Source of the DNA: a virus
DNA length: 28,388 nucleotides
Direction: 5' to 3' (one strand)
Virus record (IMG/VR): IMGVR_UViG_3300028384_000391
Span: 1 to 28,388 of that record
Part shown: positions 20,209 through 27,807 of the stretch, one piece after another
Position numbering within the stretch: position 1 is the first letter of the stretch
How the letters are laid out: each line of letters begins with the position of its first letter
Translations under genes and position numbers: made by a program
Notes under the pieces: generated by a model
Seen by the model: the letters and a program-made list of their open reading frames with translations, nothing else
What the model was told of the DNA's origin: nothing
Databases searched by the model: none

Positions 20209-22704
20209 ATGTCAAAGATATTAGTTAACGAACTAGTAAATTTAGCGGGTACTGATAAAGTTACCTTCGCTGAGGGTGCGAAAGTTTCTTCTGGAGAAAC
20301 TCTTGATCTGAATGGTGCTACCATTACATTATCTGATGGTGTTGGTCTTAATAATCAGTTGCTTGCATCTAGTGGATCTGGACTGAAGTGGGTTACCTTC
20401 ACGGATACTAACAGTGCATATGTATTTGCGTCGGTGAATGATGCTGTTAATGATATTAAATTAAGACTAACTGGAAGCGGAGATGCTGCTGGGCAAGTAA
20501 ATACAGTAGCTCTTACAGGTGCTGGTGGTATTAGCATCACTGAGAATGCTGGGACAATTACGTTCACTGGAAATAATACAAATACTACTTATGATTTAAT
20601 TTTTGCTGATGAAATTGATGGTGCTAGTGCTACATTAACGGGATCTGATAGTAGTGCCGACGCATTGATTCTGAAAGGTGGTAGCAATATCACTGTTTCT
20701 AGAAGCAATAATGAGATCACATTCTCCACAACATTAGCAGGAACTGTAGGTGCTCCTAGTACAGTTACTGATAATTCTATTGCATTATTTGATGGGACAG
20801 ATGGATCTTTGTTATCAGATTCCGCACTTGTTTTAGATGGCAGTAACAATCTGACAGGTGTTAATAGTATTACTACTACAGCTGATACTGCAAGTAAGAT
20901 TTCATTTTATTATGCTGATGTTGCAAGTTTTCCTGCAGCAACTGGAGCAAGAGGTTCCTTTGCATTTGCTCAGGCAACTTCCACAATGCATTATGCTGCT
21001 GGTAACTCTTGGTATCAGGTAGCAAAACTTGGTGACATTGTTCCTAATACTGATACTACTTACAGCATTGCTTTAACTGGTACGGATTTTGGTGAACTAA
21101 CTCTCACTGATTCTAATGGTATTGAGGATGATGTTTTCTTCCGAAGAAATACTTATGGTGGTGTTGAGGTAGAGAGAAATACTGAGGCATTATATTTTGA
21201 CAGCAGATTGTATTCTATTTCTGTTGAGTCTGGTGGTGGTAACTTTGCATACCTTAGATTAACAGGTGAAAACCATAACAGACTTGGTGCTGTAACTACA
21301 ACCACCACAGATAATATTACAATTACAGGTGCCGATGGTCTTACAGTTGAGAGAACTGATGCTAATACCATTACTTTAAGACAGGGAGGTGGCAGTGTAA
21401 GTCAGTATACTGATGATGATGCTAAGGATGCTGCTGGTCTGGCATTAGTTAATGGTACACAAGTGGGAATCGCTTTTACATATGATTCTGCGAATAAAGT
21501 TATTAATGCTCAGGTTGGCACGACACCCACCACATTTAGTTTTACTACTGGTGCTGATGGTACTCAAAACTATGAGATAACTGGTAGTGATCGTGGAAAC
21601 ACTTATAGTTCTTCCCTTGATCCTACTATTACTGTATATGAGGGTGACACAATTACCTTTGATAATAGTGCCACTAGGGTCAATCATCCAATGTATATCA
21701 GGGTGTCTGATGGTGGTGCTAGTGTATCAAGTCCTGCTGCCAGTGGTGAGGGAACAGCAACTACTTCTTGGACACCTACAACTGCTGGCACATATTATTA
21801 TCAGTGTGGTAATCACTCTGGAATGATTGGAACTATTACAGTTCTTTCTACTGGTGGTGGTGGCGGCGGATCTGCTGTTCTGTATGATCTTTATGGAACT
21901 AATACCACATCAAACAATGTAATTTTTAATCTTGATCCTTCTACTGGGAGCACAGATCAGATTGAACTTGCGGGTGGTGGCGATACCACAGTCAGTTGGG
22001 ACTCTGTAAACAAAAGAGCAACTATTGCTAGCACAACACCAGTTCAGTCTGACTGGAATGCTACATCAGGACTTGCTCAGATTCTGAACAAACCTACAAT
22101 TCCTTCAGCATATACATTACCTGCTGCATCAACATCAACATTGGGTGGTGTTATTCCTGATGGAACCACCATCACGGTAGATGGTAGTGGTAATATTTCT
22201 GCTGTTCCTGGTGGTTATGTTCTTCCAATTGCAAGTCCCACTGTTCTTGGTGGTATTAAAATTGGTACTGGACTTTCTATTGATGCTGGTGGTGTTGTTA
22301 CTGTTGCTTCTGGTGGTTCTGTTGGTCTCCAAGCAAGAGGAAGTTTCAATGGAACAACAACATCACTCGCTGCAAATGCAACAGCAGACCTAAATATAAC
22401 AGCGTATAAAGCGTATGTATTATTGAAGGTTGAAACTGATGCTGATGCGTGGGTCAGACTTTATACTGATGCCGCTGCTAGAACAGCAGATGCTAATCGT
22501 AGTGAAGGTGAAGATCCAGGTGCAGGTACTGGTGTTATTGCTGAAGTGAGAGGTTCTGGAGTTCTTAGAGTATCTCCAGGCGTACTTGGTTATAACAATG
22601 ATTCACCTAGTGCAACTGATACAATATATACAGCAGTTACCAATCGCAGTGGTAGCACATCAACAATTACCGTAACCATTACCGCAATCAGATTAGAGGC
22701 ATAA
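20209..22704 (+). CDS. Tail-fibre-like structural protein with a cupredoxin-like domain, 831 aa
   Basis: The ATG at 20209 follows a late promoter; an in-frame TTG at 20143 lies inside tRNA-Gly. The N-terminal 40 residues (MSKILVNELVNLAGTDKVTF) resemble the starts of two later fibre genes. Beta-rich Thr/Gly/Asp repeats follow. At about 440-550 is a cupredoxin-like domain with H493 (NHPMYI), C533, H536 and M539 (CGNHSGM), the C-x2-H-x2-M copper spacing of amicyanin. After a poly-Gly linker, fibre repeats (STLGGV...VLGGI) and a C-terminal head domain complete it. It is probably a receptor-binding or adhesin fibre. The copper site could bind metal or be a structural relic. Confidence 0.85.
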   Translation: MSKILVNELVNLAGTDKVTFAEGAKVSSGETLDLNGATITLSDGVGLNNQLLASSGSGLKWVTFTDTNSAYVFASVNDAVNDIKLRLTGSGDAAGQVNTVALTGAGGISITENAGTITFTGNNTNTTYDLIFADEIDGASATLTGSDSSADALILKGGSNITVSRSNNEITFSTTLAGTVGAPSTVTDNSIALFDGTDGSLLSDSALVLDGSNNLTGVNSITTTADTASKISFYYADVASFPAATGARGSFAFAQATSTMHYAAGNSWYQVAKLGDIVPNTDTTYSIALTGTDFGELTLTDSNGIEDDVFFRRNTYGGVEVERNTEALYFDSRLYSISVESGGGNFAYLRLTGENHNRLGAVTTTTTDNITITGADGLTVERTDANTITLRQGGGSVSQYTDDDAKDAAGLALVNGTQVGIAFTYDSANKVINAQVGTTPTTFSFTTGADGTQNYEITGSDRGNTYSSSLDPTITVYEGDTITFDNSATRVNHPMYIRVSDGGASVSSPAASGEGTATTSWTPTTAGTYYYQCGNHSGMIGTITVLSTGGGGGGSAVLYDLYGTNTTSNNVIFNLDPSTGSTDQIELAGGGDTTVSWDSVNKRATIASTTPVQSDWNATSGLAQILNKPTIPSAYTLPAASTSTLGGVIPDGTTITVDGSGNISAVPGGYVLPIASPTVLGGIKIGTGLSIDAGGVVTVASGGSVGLQARGSFNGTTTSLAANATADLNITAYKAYVLLKVETDADAWVRLYTDAAARTADANRSEGEDPGAGTGVIAEVRGSGVLRVSPGVLGYNNDSPSATDTIYTAVTNRSGSTSTITVTITAIRLEA

Positions 22705-22705
22705 G

Positions 22706-25120
22706 ATGGCAATTTTAAAGAACACAACTTTAGTTAACAGTGGAAACACTGGTTGGACCAGAACCAACGTACTTGATGCTTTAGAAGAAGCTATTGGTGA
22801 TCTGGGTTGGCACAGTGGATCTCAAACTAATGGTATTGTCACCACATGCCATGCTCCAGGAAGAACTACAGTTCCATACTTATATGAACCTACTGAGAGT
22901 AGCTATTGGGGCAAATGTGGCGGGGCAGGAATTACTCCTCGCCAGGAACTAACTCAAGAATATATGGTCACCATTAACAGTGGCGCATATAAGTTTCAGA
23001 GATATTTTAAAGGAGCATCTAATACTAGTGATTATGTCACGTTTAGTTATGCTCATGGTCTTGAGAATGGTCATGCTCTAGTTTACAGAGCAGTTAATTC
23101 TCAGGCTACACCGCTATCACCTAGTATTTCTGATGGCGATACACTTTATGTTGTTAAGTATTCTGAAAGTGATACCAATAGTGTATACTTTGCTACTTCA
23201 TTAGCAGATGCTACCGCAGAAACACCTGTTTATTTGACTGACCTTAATAATCTTTCCTCTGGTCAGTTTGTATTCATGGATGCTACTCACACTGACAACA
23301 CTCAACTTCAAGAAGTTCGTCAGGGTGATTACATTAGATTTGATACACCGACTAACTTTGATACTGTTCGTGGATCTGATAGTCTCCTTTCTAGTAGTCA
23401 TCCACTGTATATTCAAGATTCTTCTGGTGCATATGACGCCGATCGTTTAATCAATACGGTTAATTATAGAGACATTTACAGTGACCACACTGATCTTAGT
23501 GACAATAGAAATTATCCTAGCAACGGAAATCTAGCTGGATCAGGATGGACTGGATCTGGAACTTTCTTTTGGAACACTTCTGCATGGGAACAGGGAAATT
23601 ATTATATTGTTTGTGGAAATCATTCTACCATGACAGTCACACTTCCTCTTGTAGTTTCTCCAGGAAGAATGGATGCATGGGGCAGCTCTTGGGTCAAGTC
23701 ATTGAAGTATCCTCAGCGTGAAGGTTTGCAACCACCATACTATGATTACACGGTCCCAGCATCTGGTGCTAGATCAGCATTGAATCTTCGTATCTATAGA
23801 GATCACAATACTGTTCCATCAAAAATTTCTGGCATTAGAGTTATGAATATGAACTCTAGTGGATGGACTACTAATGAAGTATTCACTATTCCAGGAACTG
23901 CAATTGGTGGTGCTTCGCCTGCGGATGATATTGTTTTTGGTGTCAATGCAGATGAAACTAGTACTAATGCTGGTGATGGAACACCATCCGTCCGTATTTG
24001 GAACAAGGGTACTGGTGTTAATGCACATTGGAAGGACGCGGAGGGAAGTAGACTCTTGTGGAGATGTGAAAATGATGCTTCAAAAACTTATGGTGTGACT
24101 TATTGGTTGTATGAACTTACCAGTGATTATCAGATTAGATTTAAGACTGGTATTAATACATGGTTTGATAATTTACAGGCAAGCGGCACTACTAATGCTA
24201 ATTATGGACCTCGCTTTGGTGGAAATGATGCACTTGATTATCAGGAAGGTAATAATAAGATGGAACCAACTTCTTTCACTGAAAAAGCGTTCGCAACATC
24301 TTCTACACCCACCGCATACCCACTGAAGATTGTTACTTATAAAGCACAATCTCCTCAGGATGATGATTTTGCTATTTTCCAGTTTGTTCAGACTATTAAT
24401 GGCAATGATATTCCTTACTTGACATGGTTCCATCATAAAGGAAATAATTATGGTAGTGGTATTTGGGACTTAGATTATGTGTGGCAAGGTGGAATGACAG
24501 AAATCTACGGTACTAATAATACGATTGAGTTCCAGACTAGCAATACTCAACGTTATAATGAGGAGAGAAATGAGAATGATAATAATAATCGTAGAACTAT
24601 GAGAGAAGCGTTGTATGGTTATCTTAGAACTACAACTACTGCTGAATCTCATAGTAGAATTAGATATAATGTTACACATAACTTCTTCCGTGCCGATGTT
24701 GCTCATGATAATACAGTGATTCCATACTTTAGGGAAAATACTTATGATGATATTACATATACACAAAATTCTTATTATGATAAGAATATAAATGATACTA
24801 TCACTGCTGGTAGTGATGATGATTTTGTTGGTGGTTCTCAAGAGGTTGCTTCCTCTGTTAATTACTACAAACCAATCAAAGGTCTTCCTCTGACTATTAA
24901 TGTTGCTCCAATTCCCTATTATTTACCAGATGATTTCGTTGTAATTCCTTTTGATATCACACCTGGACAGGCTGATATTAGAGTTGGTGACACGATTACA
25001 ATTAGTGCTAGTGAAGTGTATGAGGTAGTTCATTATTCTTATACTCAACTTGATGAGTCATATGATGGCATCACTGATAACAGAACGATTGGTGTCGTAT
25101 TCGCTGCGAGGACAACCTGA
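22706..25120 (+). CDS. Large virion structural or fibre protein with a second cupredoxin-like site, 804 aa
   Basis: It starts two bases after the upstream stop. The N-terminal domain (MAILKNTTLVNSGNTGWTRT) looks like a virion-attachment module. Residues about 215-320 again carry a possible type 1 copper set, H232 (SHPLYI), C303, H306 and M309 (CGNHSTM), again C-x2-H-x2-M, but with a longer insert between the first His and the Cys. The rest is a beta-rich, Asn/Thr/Tyr-rich body with no enzyme motif. It is co-transcribed with the preceding fibre gene and ends in a TGATG overlap with a 94-residue gene. A fibre or virion surface role is likely. Confidence 0.8.
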   Translation: MAILKNTTLVNSGNTGWTRTNVLDALEEAIGDLGWHSGSQTNGIVTTCHAPGRTTVPYLYEPTESSYWGKCGGAGITPRQELTQEYMVTINSGAYKFQRYFKGASNTSDYVTFSYAHGLENGHALVYRAVNSQATPLSPSISDGDTLYVVKYSESDTNSVYFATSLADATAETPVYLTDLNNLSSGQFVFMDATHTDNTQLQEVRQGDYIRFDTPTNFDTVRGSDSLLSSSHPLYIQDSSGAYDADRLINTVNYRDIYSDHTDLSDNRNYPSNGNLAGSGWTGSGTFFWNTSAWEQGNYYIVCGNHSTMTVTLPLVVSPGRMDAWGSSWVKSLKYPQREGLQPPYYDYTVPASGARSALNLRIYRDHNTVPSKISGIRVMNMNSSGWTTNEVFTIPGTAIGGASPADDIVFGVNADETSTNAGDGTPSVRIWNKGTGVNAHWKDAEGSRLLWRCENDASKTYGVTYWLYELTSDYQIRFKTGINTWFDNLQASGTTNANYGPRFGGNDALDYQEGNNKMEPTSFTEKAFATSSTPTAYPLKIVTYKAQSPQDDDFAIFQFVQTINGNDIPYLTWFHHKGNNYGSGIWDLDYVWQGGMTEIYGTNNTIEFQTSNTQRYNEERNENDNNNRRTMREALYGYLRTTTTAESHSRIRYNVTHNFFRADVAHDNTVIPYFRENTYDDITYTQNSYYDKNINDTITAGSDDDFVGGSQEVASSVNYYKPIKGLPLTINVAPIPYYLPDDFVVIPFDITPGQADIRVGDTITISASEVYEVVHYSYTQLDESYDGITDNRTIGVVFAARTT

Positions 25121-25404
25121 TGGCAAACTGGGATTTAAGTAGTACAGCAACATCTACAACCACTCCAGCTACGGCTGGAGATTGGACTGATGAAACTGAT
25201 CATCTAATCGGTACATCATTAACTAACATGGATCCTACAATCAATACATATTGGACTACTACCGTTGGTAGAGTAGATGATGTGTATGTTTCGCGAGATT
25301 GGGGAACTGCATTTAGTCAGTCAGCACATACTCTCACTGGAGGTGGTGCAGAACTTGCCCCACCTTCTGGTAGAGGATCTAGAGGACAATTATATCCACG
25401 ATAA
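25120..25404 (+). CDS. Small virion-associated protein, 94 aa
   Basis: The ATG at 25120 overlaps the preceding stop (TGATG). The 94-residue product is Thr/Ser/Trp-rich at the N-terminus (MANWDLSSTATSTTTPATAG) with a Gly/Pro/Arg-rich tail. Repeated Trp-Thr-Asp patterns fit a beta-rich fibre accessory. Its stop lies within the next late promoter (ATAAATA). The function is inferred from position only. Confidence 0.7.
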   Translation: MANWDLSSTATSTTTPATAGDWTDETDHLIGTSLTNMDPTINTYWTTTVGRVDDVYVSRDWGTAFSQSAHTLTGGGAELAPPSGRGSRGQLYPR

Positions 25405-25407
25405 ATA
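25401..25407 (+). promoter_or_regulatory. T4-type late promoter (ATAAATA), close to the start codon
   Basis: ATAAATA overlaps the stop of the previous gene and lies only ten bases before the ATG at 25418. The expected start is about 25413, so the mRNA would be nearly leaderless. A related TAAATA with almost the same geometry precedes the next gene at 25646. Confidence 0.5.
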
Positions 25408-25417
25408 ATTAAAAACC

Positions 25418-25648
25418 ATGTCTAGAATTAAGGTAGATGAAATTTGTAACTTCGCAGAGGACGGTGCTGTCTCTGCGATTGAAGGTCTTACCATTCCTAG
25501 TGGTAAAAAACTAGTAGTGACAGGTGCCAGAACTATTGCTTCTGCTACTGCTACTGGAACTGAGGGTGAGATCTGCTGGGACGCAGACTATATTTACATT
25601 TGCGTTGGTACAGATACATGGAAGAGAGTTGCAATCGCTACGTGGTAA
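25418..25648 (+). CDS. Short fibre-type protein with the shared N-terminal module, 76 aa
   Basis: The 76-residue product starts MSRIKVDEICNFAEDGAVSA and matches the N-terminus of the long fibre at 20209 and the next gene. All share a basic MS[KR] start, an acidic DE/NE at positions 7-8, and a GLTIPSGK-like turn. A short C-terminal domain (EGEICWDADYIYICVGTDTW) resembles the small beta-domain at the end of many phage tail proteins. It may be a short fibre or a base that carries the next protein. Confidence 0.75.
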   Translation: MSRIKVDEICNFAEDGAVSAIEGLTIPSGKKLVVTGARTIASATATGTEGEICWDADYIYICVGTDTWKRVAIATW

Positions 25649-25652
25649 ATAA

Positions 25653-26531
25653 ATGTCAAGACTAAGAGCAGACGAAGTATTAAATAAGAGTGCGTTAGGA
25701 CCATTCCTTGCTACGGAGGGAATGAATGTTCCTGCAGGTAAGAGTATTACTTTTAATGATGCTAGTGAACCCACGGTTCTTACTGGCACAACTCTTACTA
25801 CAGACATAGTAAATACGAGTCAGATTAATATCGGTGATAATCATTCACTAAACATTGGTATGGATAATGACTTCAGAATTTATCATAATGGAATTAATAC
25901 TATTGTTTATAATAAAACTGGAAATCTAAATTTTAGATCCGCAACTTACAGGTTTAAAAATAGAGCAGGAACTGAAGATTTAGCAAGACTTACGGAAAAT
26001 GGTTCAGTAGAACTTTACTATGATAACTCCAAGAAACTTGAGACCATGACAACTGGTGTTGCCGTAACAGGATCAACTACATCAACAGATGGATGGGCAG
26101 GAACAACATCGTCTGCAGGTGTCCTAGGAGGTCTTGCAATGGCATTCACCTGCGGAATCAATGGTAGAATTGGATTGCCTGCTGTAAACTCTACTATGGT
26201 CTTTGGTGGATCAGAGTTCCAAGGAGGTACTGATAATACCCAAGGTGCTGTGATGCCTTATCCTGGTAAAGTATATGCTGCGACAGTACACTCTGAGAAT
26301 CAGATTCAGAGTCTTCGCTTAGCTCTTTCAATCAATGGAGATACAACTAATACAACTAACACGTTAGTGATGAATGGTTCTTCATCAGCACAAAATTATT
26401 CTGTGATTCAGGATTGGGGATCATCACCAATTACATTTGTAGAAGGAGATAGAGTAAACTTTAGAGTGATGTACACTAACGTTACTCAACTAGAAGTAGT
26501 AACCGTTACATTTTTTGTCAAATTTGACTGA
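25653..26531 (+). CDS. Tail-fibre protein with repeat modules and head domain, 292 aa
   Basis: It starts MSRLRADEVLNKSALGPFLA, the third copy of the N-terminal module. A module with the pattern NDFRIYHNGINTIVYNKTGN...ELYYDNSKKLETMTTGV (about residues 70-135) follows; it is a common shaft element of marine phage fibres. A C-terminal domain (about 145-292) probably forms the receptor-binding head. The start lies four bases after the previous stop, in TAAATAAATG, which also resembles a late motif. The gene ends just before a host-type promoter. Confidence 0.82.
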   Translation: MSRLRADEVLNKSALGPFLATEGMNVPAGKSITFNDASEPTVLTGTTLTTDIVNTSQINIGDNHSLNIGMDNDFRIYHNGINTIVYNKTGNLNFRSATYRFKNRAGTEDLARLTENGSVELYYDNSKKLETMTTGVAVTGSTTSTDGWAGTTSSAGVLGGLAMAFTCGINGRIGLPAVNSTMVFGGSEFQGGTDNTQGAVMPYPGKVYAATVHSENQIQSLRLALSINGDTTNTTNTLVMNGSSSAQNYSVIQDWGSSPITFVEGDRVNFRVMYTNVTQLEVVTVTFFVKFD

Positions 26532-26540
26532 CAAAGGGGC

Positions 26541-26569
26541 TTGACAAGATTGTTACATTACTATATACT
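26541..26569 (+). promoter_or_regulatory. Host sigma-70-type promoter, TTGACA-17-TATACT, for hli
   Basis: TTGACA (26541-26546), a 17-base spacer and TATACT (26564-26569) precede the hli gene. The predicted start is about 26576, giving a 22-base leader that ends in AGGAGAC next to the ATG. It lies immediately after the fibre genes. Confidence 0.8.
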
Positions 26570-26597
26570 TTTGTAGTAATTCTTTACAAAAGGAGAC

Positions 26598-26801
26598 ATG
26601 ACTGTAACGAGCAACGAATTTGGGCAACAAAATATTTTTGCTAAAGAACCACAGATGGTGGTTGAAGATTATAATCGTAAGGGTCTTGACTCTCCTAAGC
26701 AATACATTGAACGCTACAATGGTCGTTGGGCGATGATGGGTATCGTATCAGGCTTGCTTTCTTATGCAATCACTGGTAAACTATTCTTTGGAATCTTCTG
26801 A
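26598..26801 (+). CDS. hli: High-light-inducible (Hli/Scp) chlorophyll-binding protein, 67 aa
   Basis: Hli proteins are single-helix relatives of light-harvesting proteins that protect photosystems under light stress. The 67-residue product has the chlorophyll-binding signature ERYNGRWAMMG near residues 38-48 and a membrane helix after it (MMGIVSGLLSYAITGKLFFG). A host-type promoter and an AGGAG Shine-Dalgarno sequence precede the ATG, consistent with expression early in infection. It is the first of two hli genes in 500 bases, with psbA nearby. Confidence 0.93.
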   Translation: MTVTSNEFGQQNIFAKEPQMVVEDYNRKGLDSPKQYIERYNGRWAMMGIVSGLLSYAITGKLFFGIF

Positions 26802-26807
26802 TACTTA

Positions 26808-26957
26808 ATGTCTAATGAAAATGCCCTCTGGGAGGACATGCGAAAACTAAATGATTTGTATGAAGAGCTACTGTGGCATCCTGATGACATGCTACAATTT
26901 ACTCACGATGGTGAACGCATCATCATTATAAACACTACTCTGGAGAACAAAAAATGA
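26808..26957 (+). CDS. Small protein between the two hli genes, 49 aa
   Basis: The ATG at 26808 lies six bases after the first hli. The 49-residue frame (MSNENALWEDMRKLNDLYEE) is acidic and helical; the rest includes HDDM and a hydrophobic IIII run. Its stop overlaps the start of the second hli by ATGA, so it is probably translated. I do not recognise a family. Confidence 0.6.
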   Translation: MSNENALWEDMRKLNDLYEELLWHPDDMLQFTHDGERIIIINTTLENKK

Positions 26958-27061
26958 CTGAAAAAGCAGAACGTTGGAATGGTCGCGCCGCAATGATCGG
27001 ATTCGTCGCCGCTGTAGGTGCATATCTTACTACGGGTCAAGTGATCCCTGGTGTATGGTGA
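26954..27061 (+). CDS. hli: Very short high-light-inducible protein, 35 aa
   Basis: The 35-residue product, starting MTEKAERWNGRAAMIGFVAA, is almost only the Hli chlorophyll-binding helix, with signature ERWNGRAAMIG at residues 6-16. It lacks the N-terminal extension of the 67-residue copy. It starts in an ATGA overlap with the 49-residue gene. A minimal Hli of this size could insert as a single helix and dimerise. A terminator-like hairpin follows 34 bases later. Confidence 0.85.
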   Translation: MTEKAERWNGRAAMIGFVAAVGAYLTTGQVIPGVW

Positions 27062-27092
27062 TTTCTTAACAATATTTTTACAATCTAATCCT

Positions 27093-27099
27093 CTAAATA
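27093..27099 (+). promoter_or_regulatory. T4-type late promoter (CTAAATA) inside a terminator hairpin
   Basis: CTAAATA forms part of the 5' arm of the adjacent hairpin. Transcription is expected at about 27105, the last base before the loop, so this transcript cannot form the terminator. The layout matches 6230-6263. Confidence 0.6.
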
Positions 27100-27122
27100 C
27101 CCTCTATGAAGAGGGTATTTTT
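27095..27122 (+). terminator. Rho-independent terminator with an 11-bp stem and U-tract
   Basis: AAATACCCTCT (27095-27105) pairs with AGAGGGTATTT (27110-27120) around loop ATGA, followed by TT. The 3' arm and tail read GGGTATTTTTG. It should end hli transcripts, while the late promoter inside it restarts transcription. Confidence 0.8.
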
Positions 27123-27124
27123 GT

Positions 27125-27250
27125 ATGCGCCTGATACACGTTTGGATTTTAAAGCATGATGGCACAACCCAATGGTACACAATACCATGGGGTAAAGCAC
27201 ATTTGGATGAGGTGCGAAAGAATGGAGAAATTATCTTCTCTTCGTTTTGA
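27125..27250 (+). CDS. Tiny protein behind the hairpin/promoter cassette, 41 aa
   Basis: The ATG at 27125, two bases after the U-tract, opens a 41-residue frame (MRLIHVWILKHDGTTQWYTI, then a helical charged tail). There is no Shine-Dalgarno sequence. It occupies the same relative position as the nuclease gene at 6266 in the sister cassette. It is rich in Trp and Ile and not otherwise recognised. Confidence 0.5.
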   Translation: MRLIHVWILKHDGTTQWYTIPWGKAHLDEVRKNGEIIFSSF

Positions 27251-27263
27251 ATTTAACACAATG

Positions 27264-27292
27264 CTGACACAACAGTTATTTTTGATTAGATT
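27264..27292 (+). promoter_or_regulatory. Possible host-type promoter, CTGACA-17-TAGATT
   Basis: CTGACA (27264-27269) and TAGATT (27287-27292) are separated by 17 bases and lie about 27 bases before the ATG at 27319. Both boxes are one or two mismatches from consensus, so this is weaker than the hli and psbA promoters. Confidence 0.4.
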
Positions 27293-27318
27293 ATGATTAT
27301 CCCATTACCACTATAAAA

Positions 27319-27585
27319 ATGAACGATAGAGAACTGTCTGATCTCACATTAAGCAGAGCAGAATGTCCTAAATGTCATGCGGTCTGGATTAACGGAGAAC
27401 ATATTTGGTCTGGCACAGGAAACAAGGGCAGCGAACTTGATCTTGCTGGACTCGTATGCAACAAACTTGGAAACCACCAGTGCATTAATCCTATGAAAGG
27501 AAAGGAAGGTGGAGACACCTGGGCAGAACGCCTTAAAGTATTGGATCAAATAGAGAAGGATGCAGGTTTAGACGACTGGAAATAA
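27319..27585 (+). CDS. Cysteine-containing conserved cyanophage protein, 88 aa
   Basis: The 88-residue product has a CPKCH (C16-x2-C19) element followed by two more Cys (VCNKL and QCINP), which could make a zinc site. The middle sequence (HIWSGTGNKGSELDLAGLVC) resembles a family I recall from many cyanophages. The C-terminus is acidic. It lies between the cassette gene and psbA and ends 23 bases before the psbA -35 box. The function is unknown; a metal-binding regulator is one idea. Confidence 0.75.
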   Translation: MNDRELSDLTLSRAECPKCHAVWINGEHIWSGTGNKGSELDLAGLVCNKLGNHQCINPMKGKEGGDTWAERLKVLDQIEKDAGLDDWK

Positions 27586-27608
27586 GTATTTCTACTTACC
27601 CAAAAGGG

Positions 27609-27637
27609 TTGACATAACTAGAGTTTCAAGGTATTAT
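27609..27637 (+). promoter_or_regulatory. Host sigma-70-type promoter, TTGACA-17-TATTAT, for psbA
   Basis: TTGACA (27609-27614), a 17-base spacer and TATTAT (27632-27637) are near-perfect. Transcription should start at about 27644, giving a psbA leader of roughly 160 bases. Transcription by the host polymerase is expected, so psbA can be on from the beginning of infection. Confidence 0.85.
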
Positions 27638-27651
27638 ATATACATCAACAC

Positions 27652-27754
27652 GTTAAGGAATGTAAAGTTCCTTAACCGTTGAAACACTCCTTCAACCGAG
27701 ACCTATAGGGTGTATAAACACGTCTCTCATACCCACACTGGAGGGTGGTGTGGG
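27652..27754 (+). promoter_or_regulatory. Structured psbA 5' leader with two strong hairpins
   Basis: GTTAAGGAA (27652-27660) pairs with TTCCTTAAC (27668-27676) around a 7-base loop. CCCACAC (27732-27738) pairs with GTGTGGG (27748-27754) around a 9-base loop. The second is about 50 bases before the psbA ATG. Conserved structured leaders (PhotoRC motifs) are known upstream of psbA in marine cyanobacteria and their phages; I suspect this is one, but did not compare it. They may control stability or translation. Confidence 0.55.
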
Positions 27755-27807
27755 AATATCATTTTAGTGCGTTCCCCCGTACTCATACTTTACCCTTTTA
27801 CGAAACA

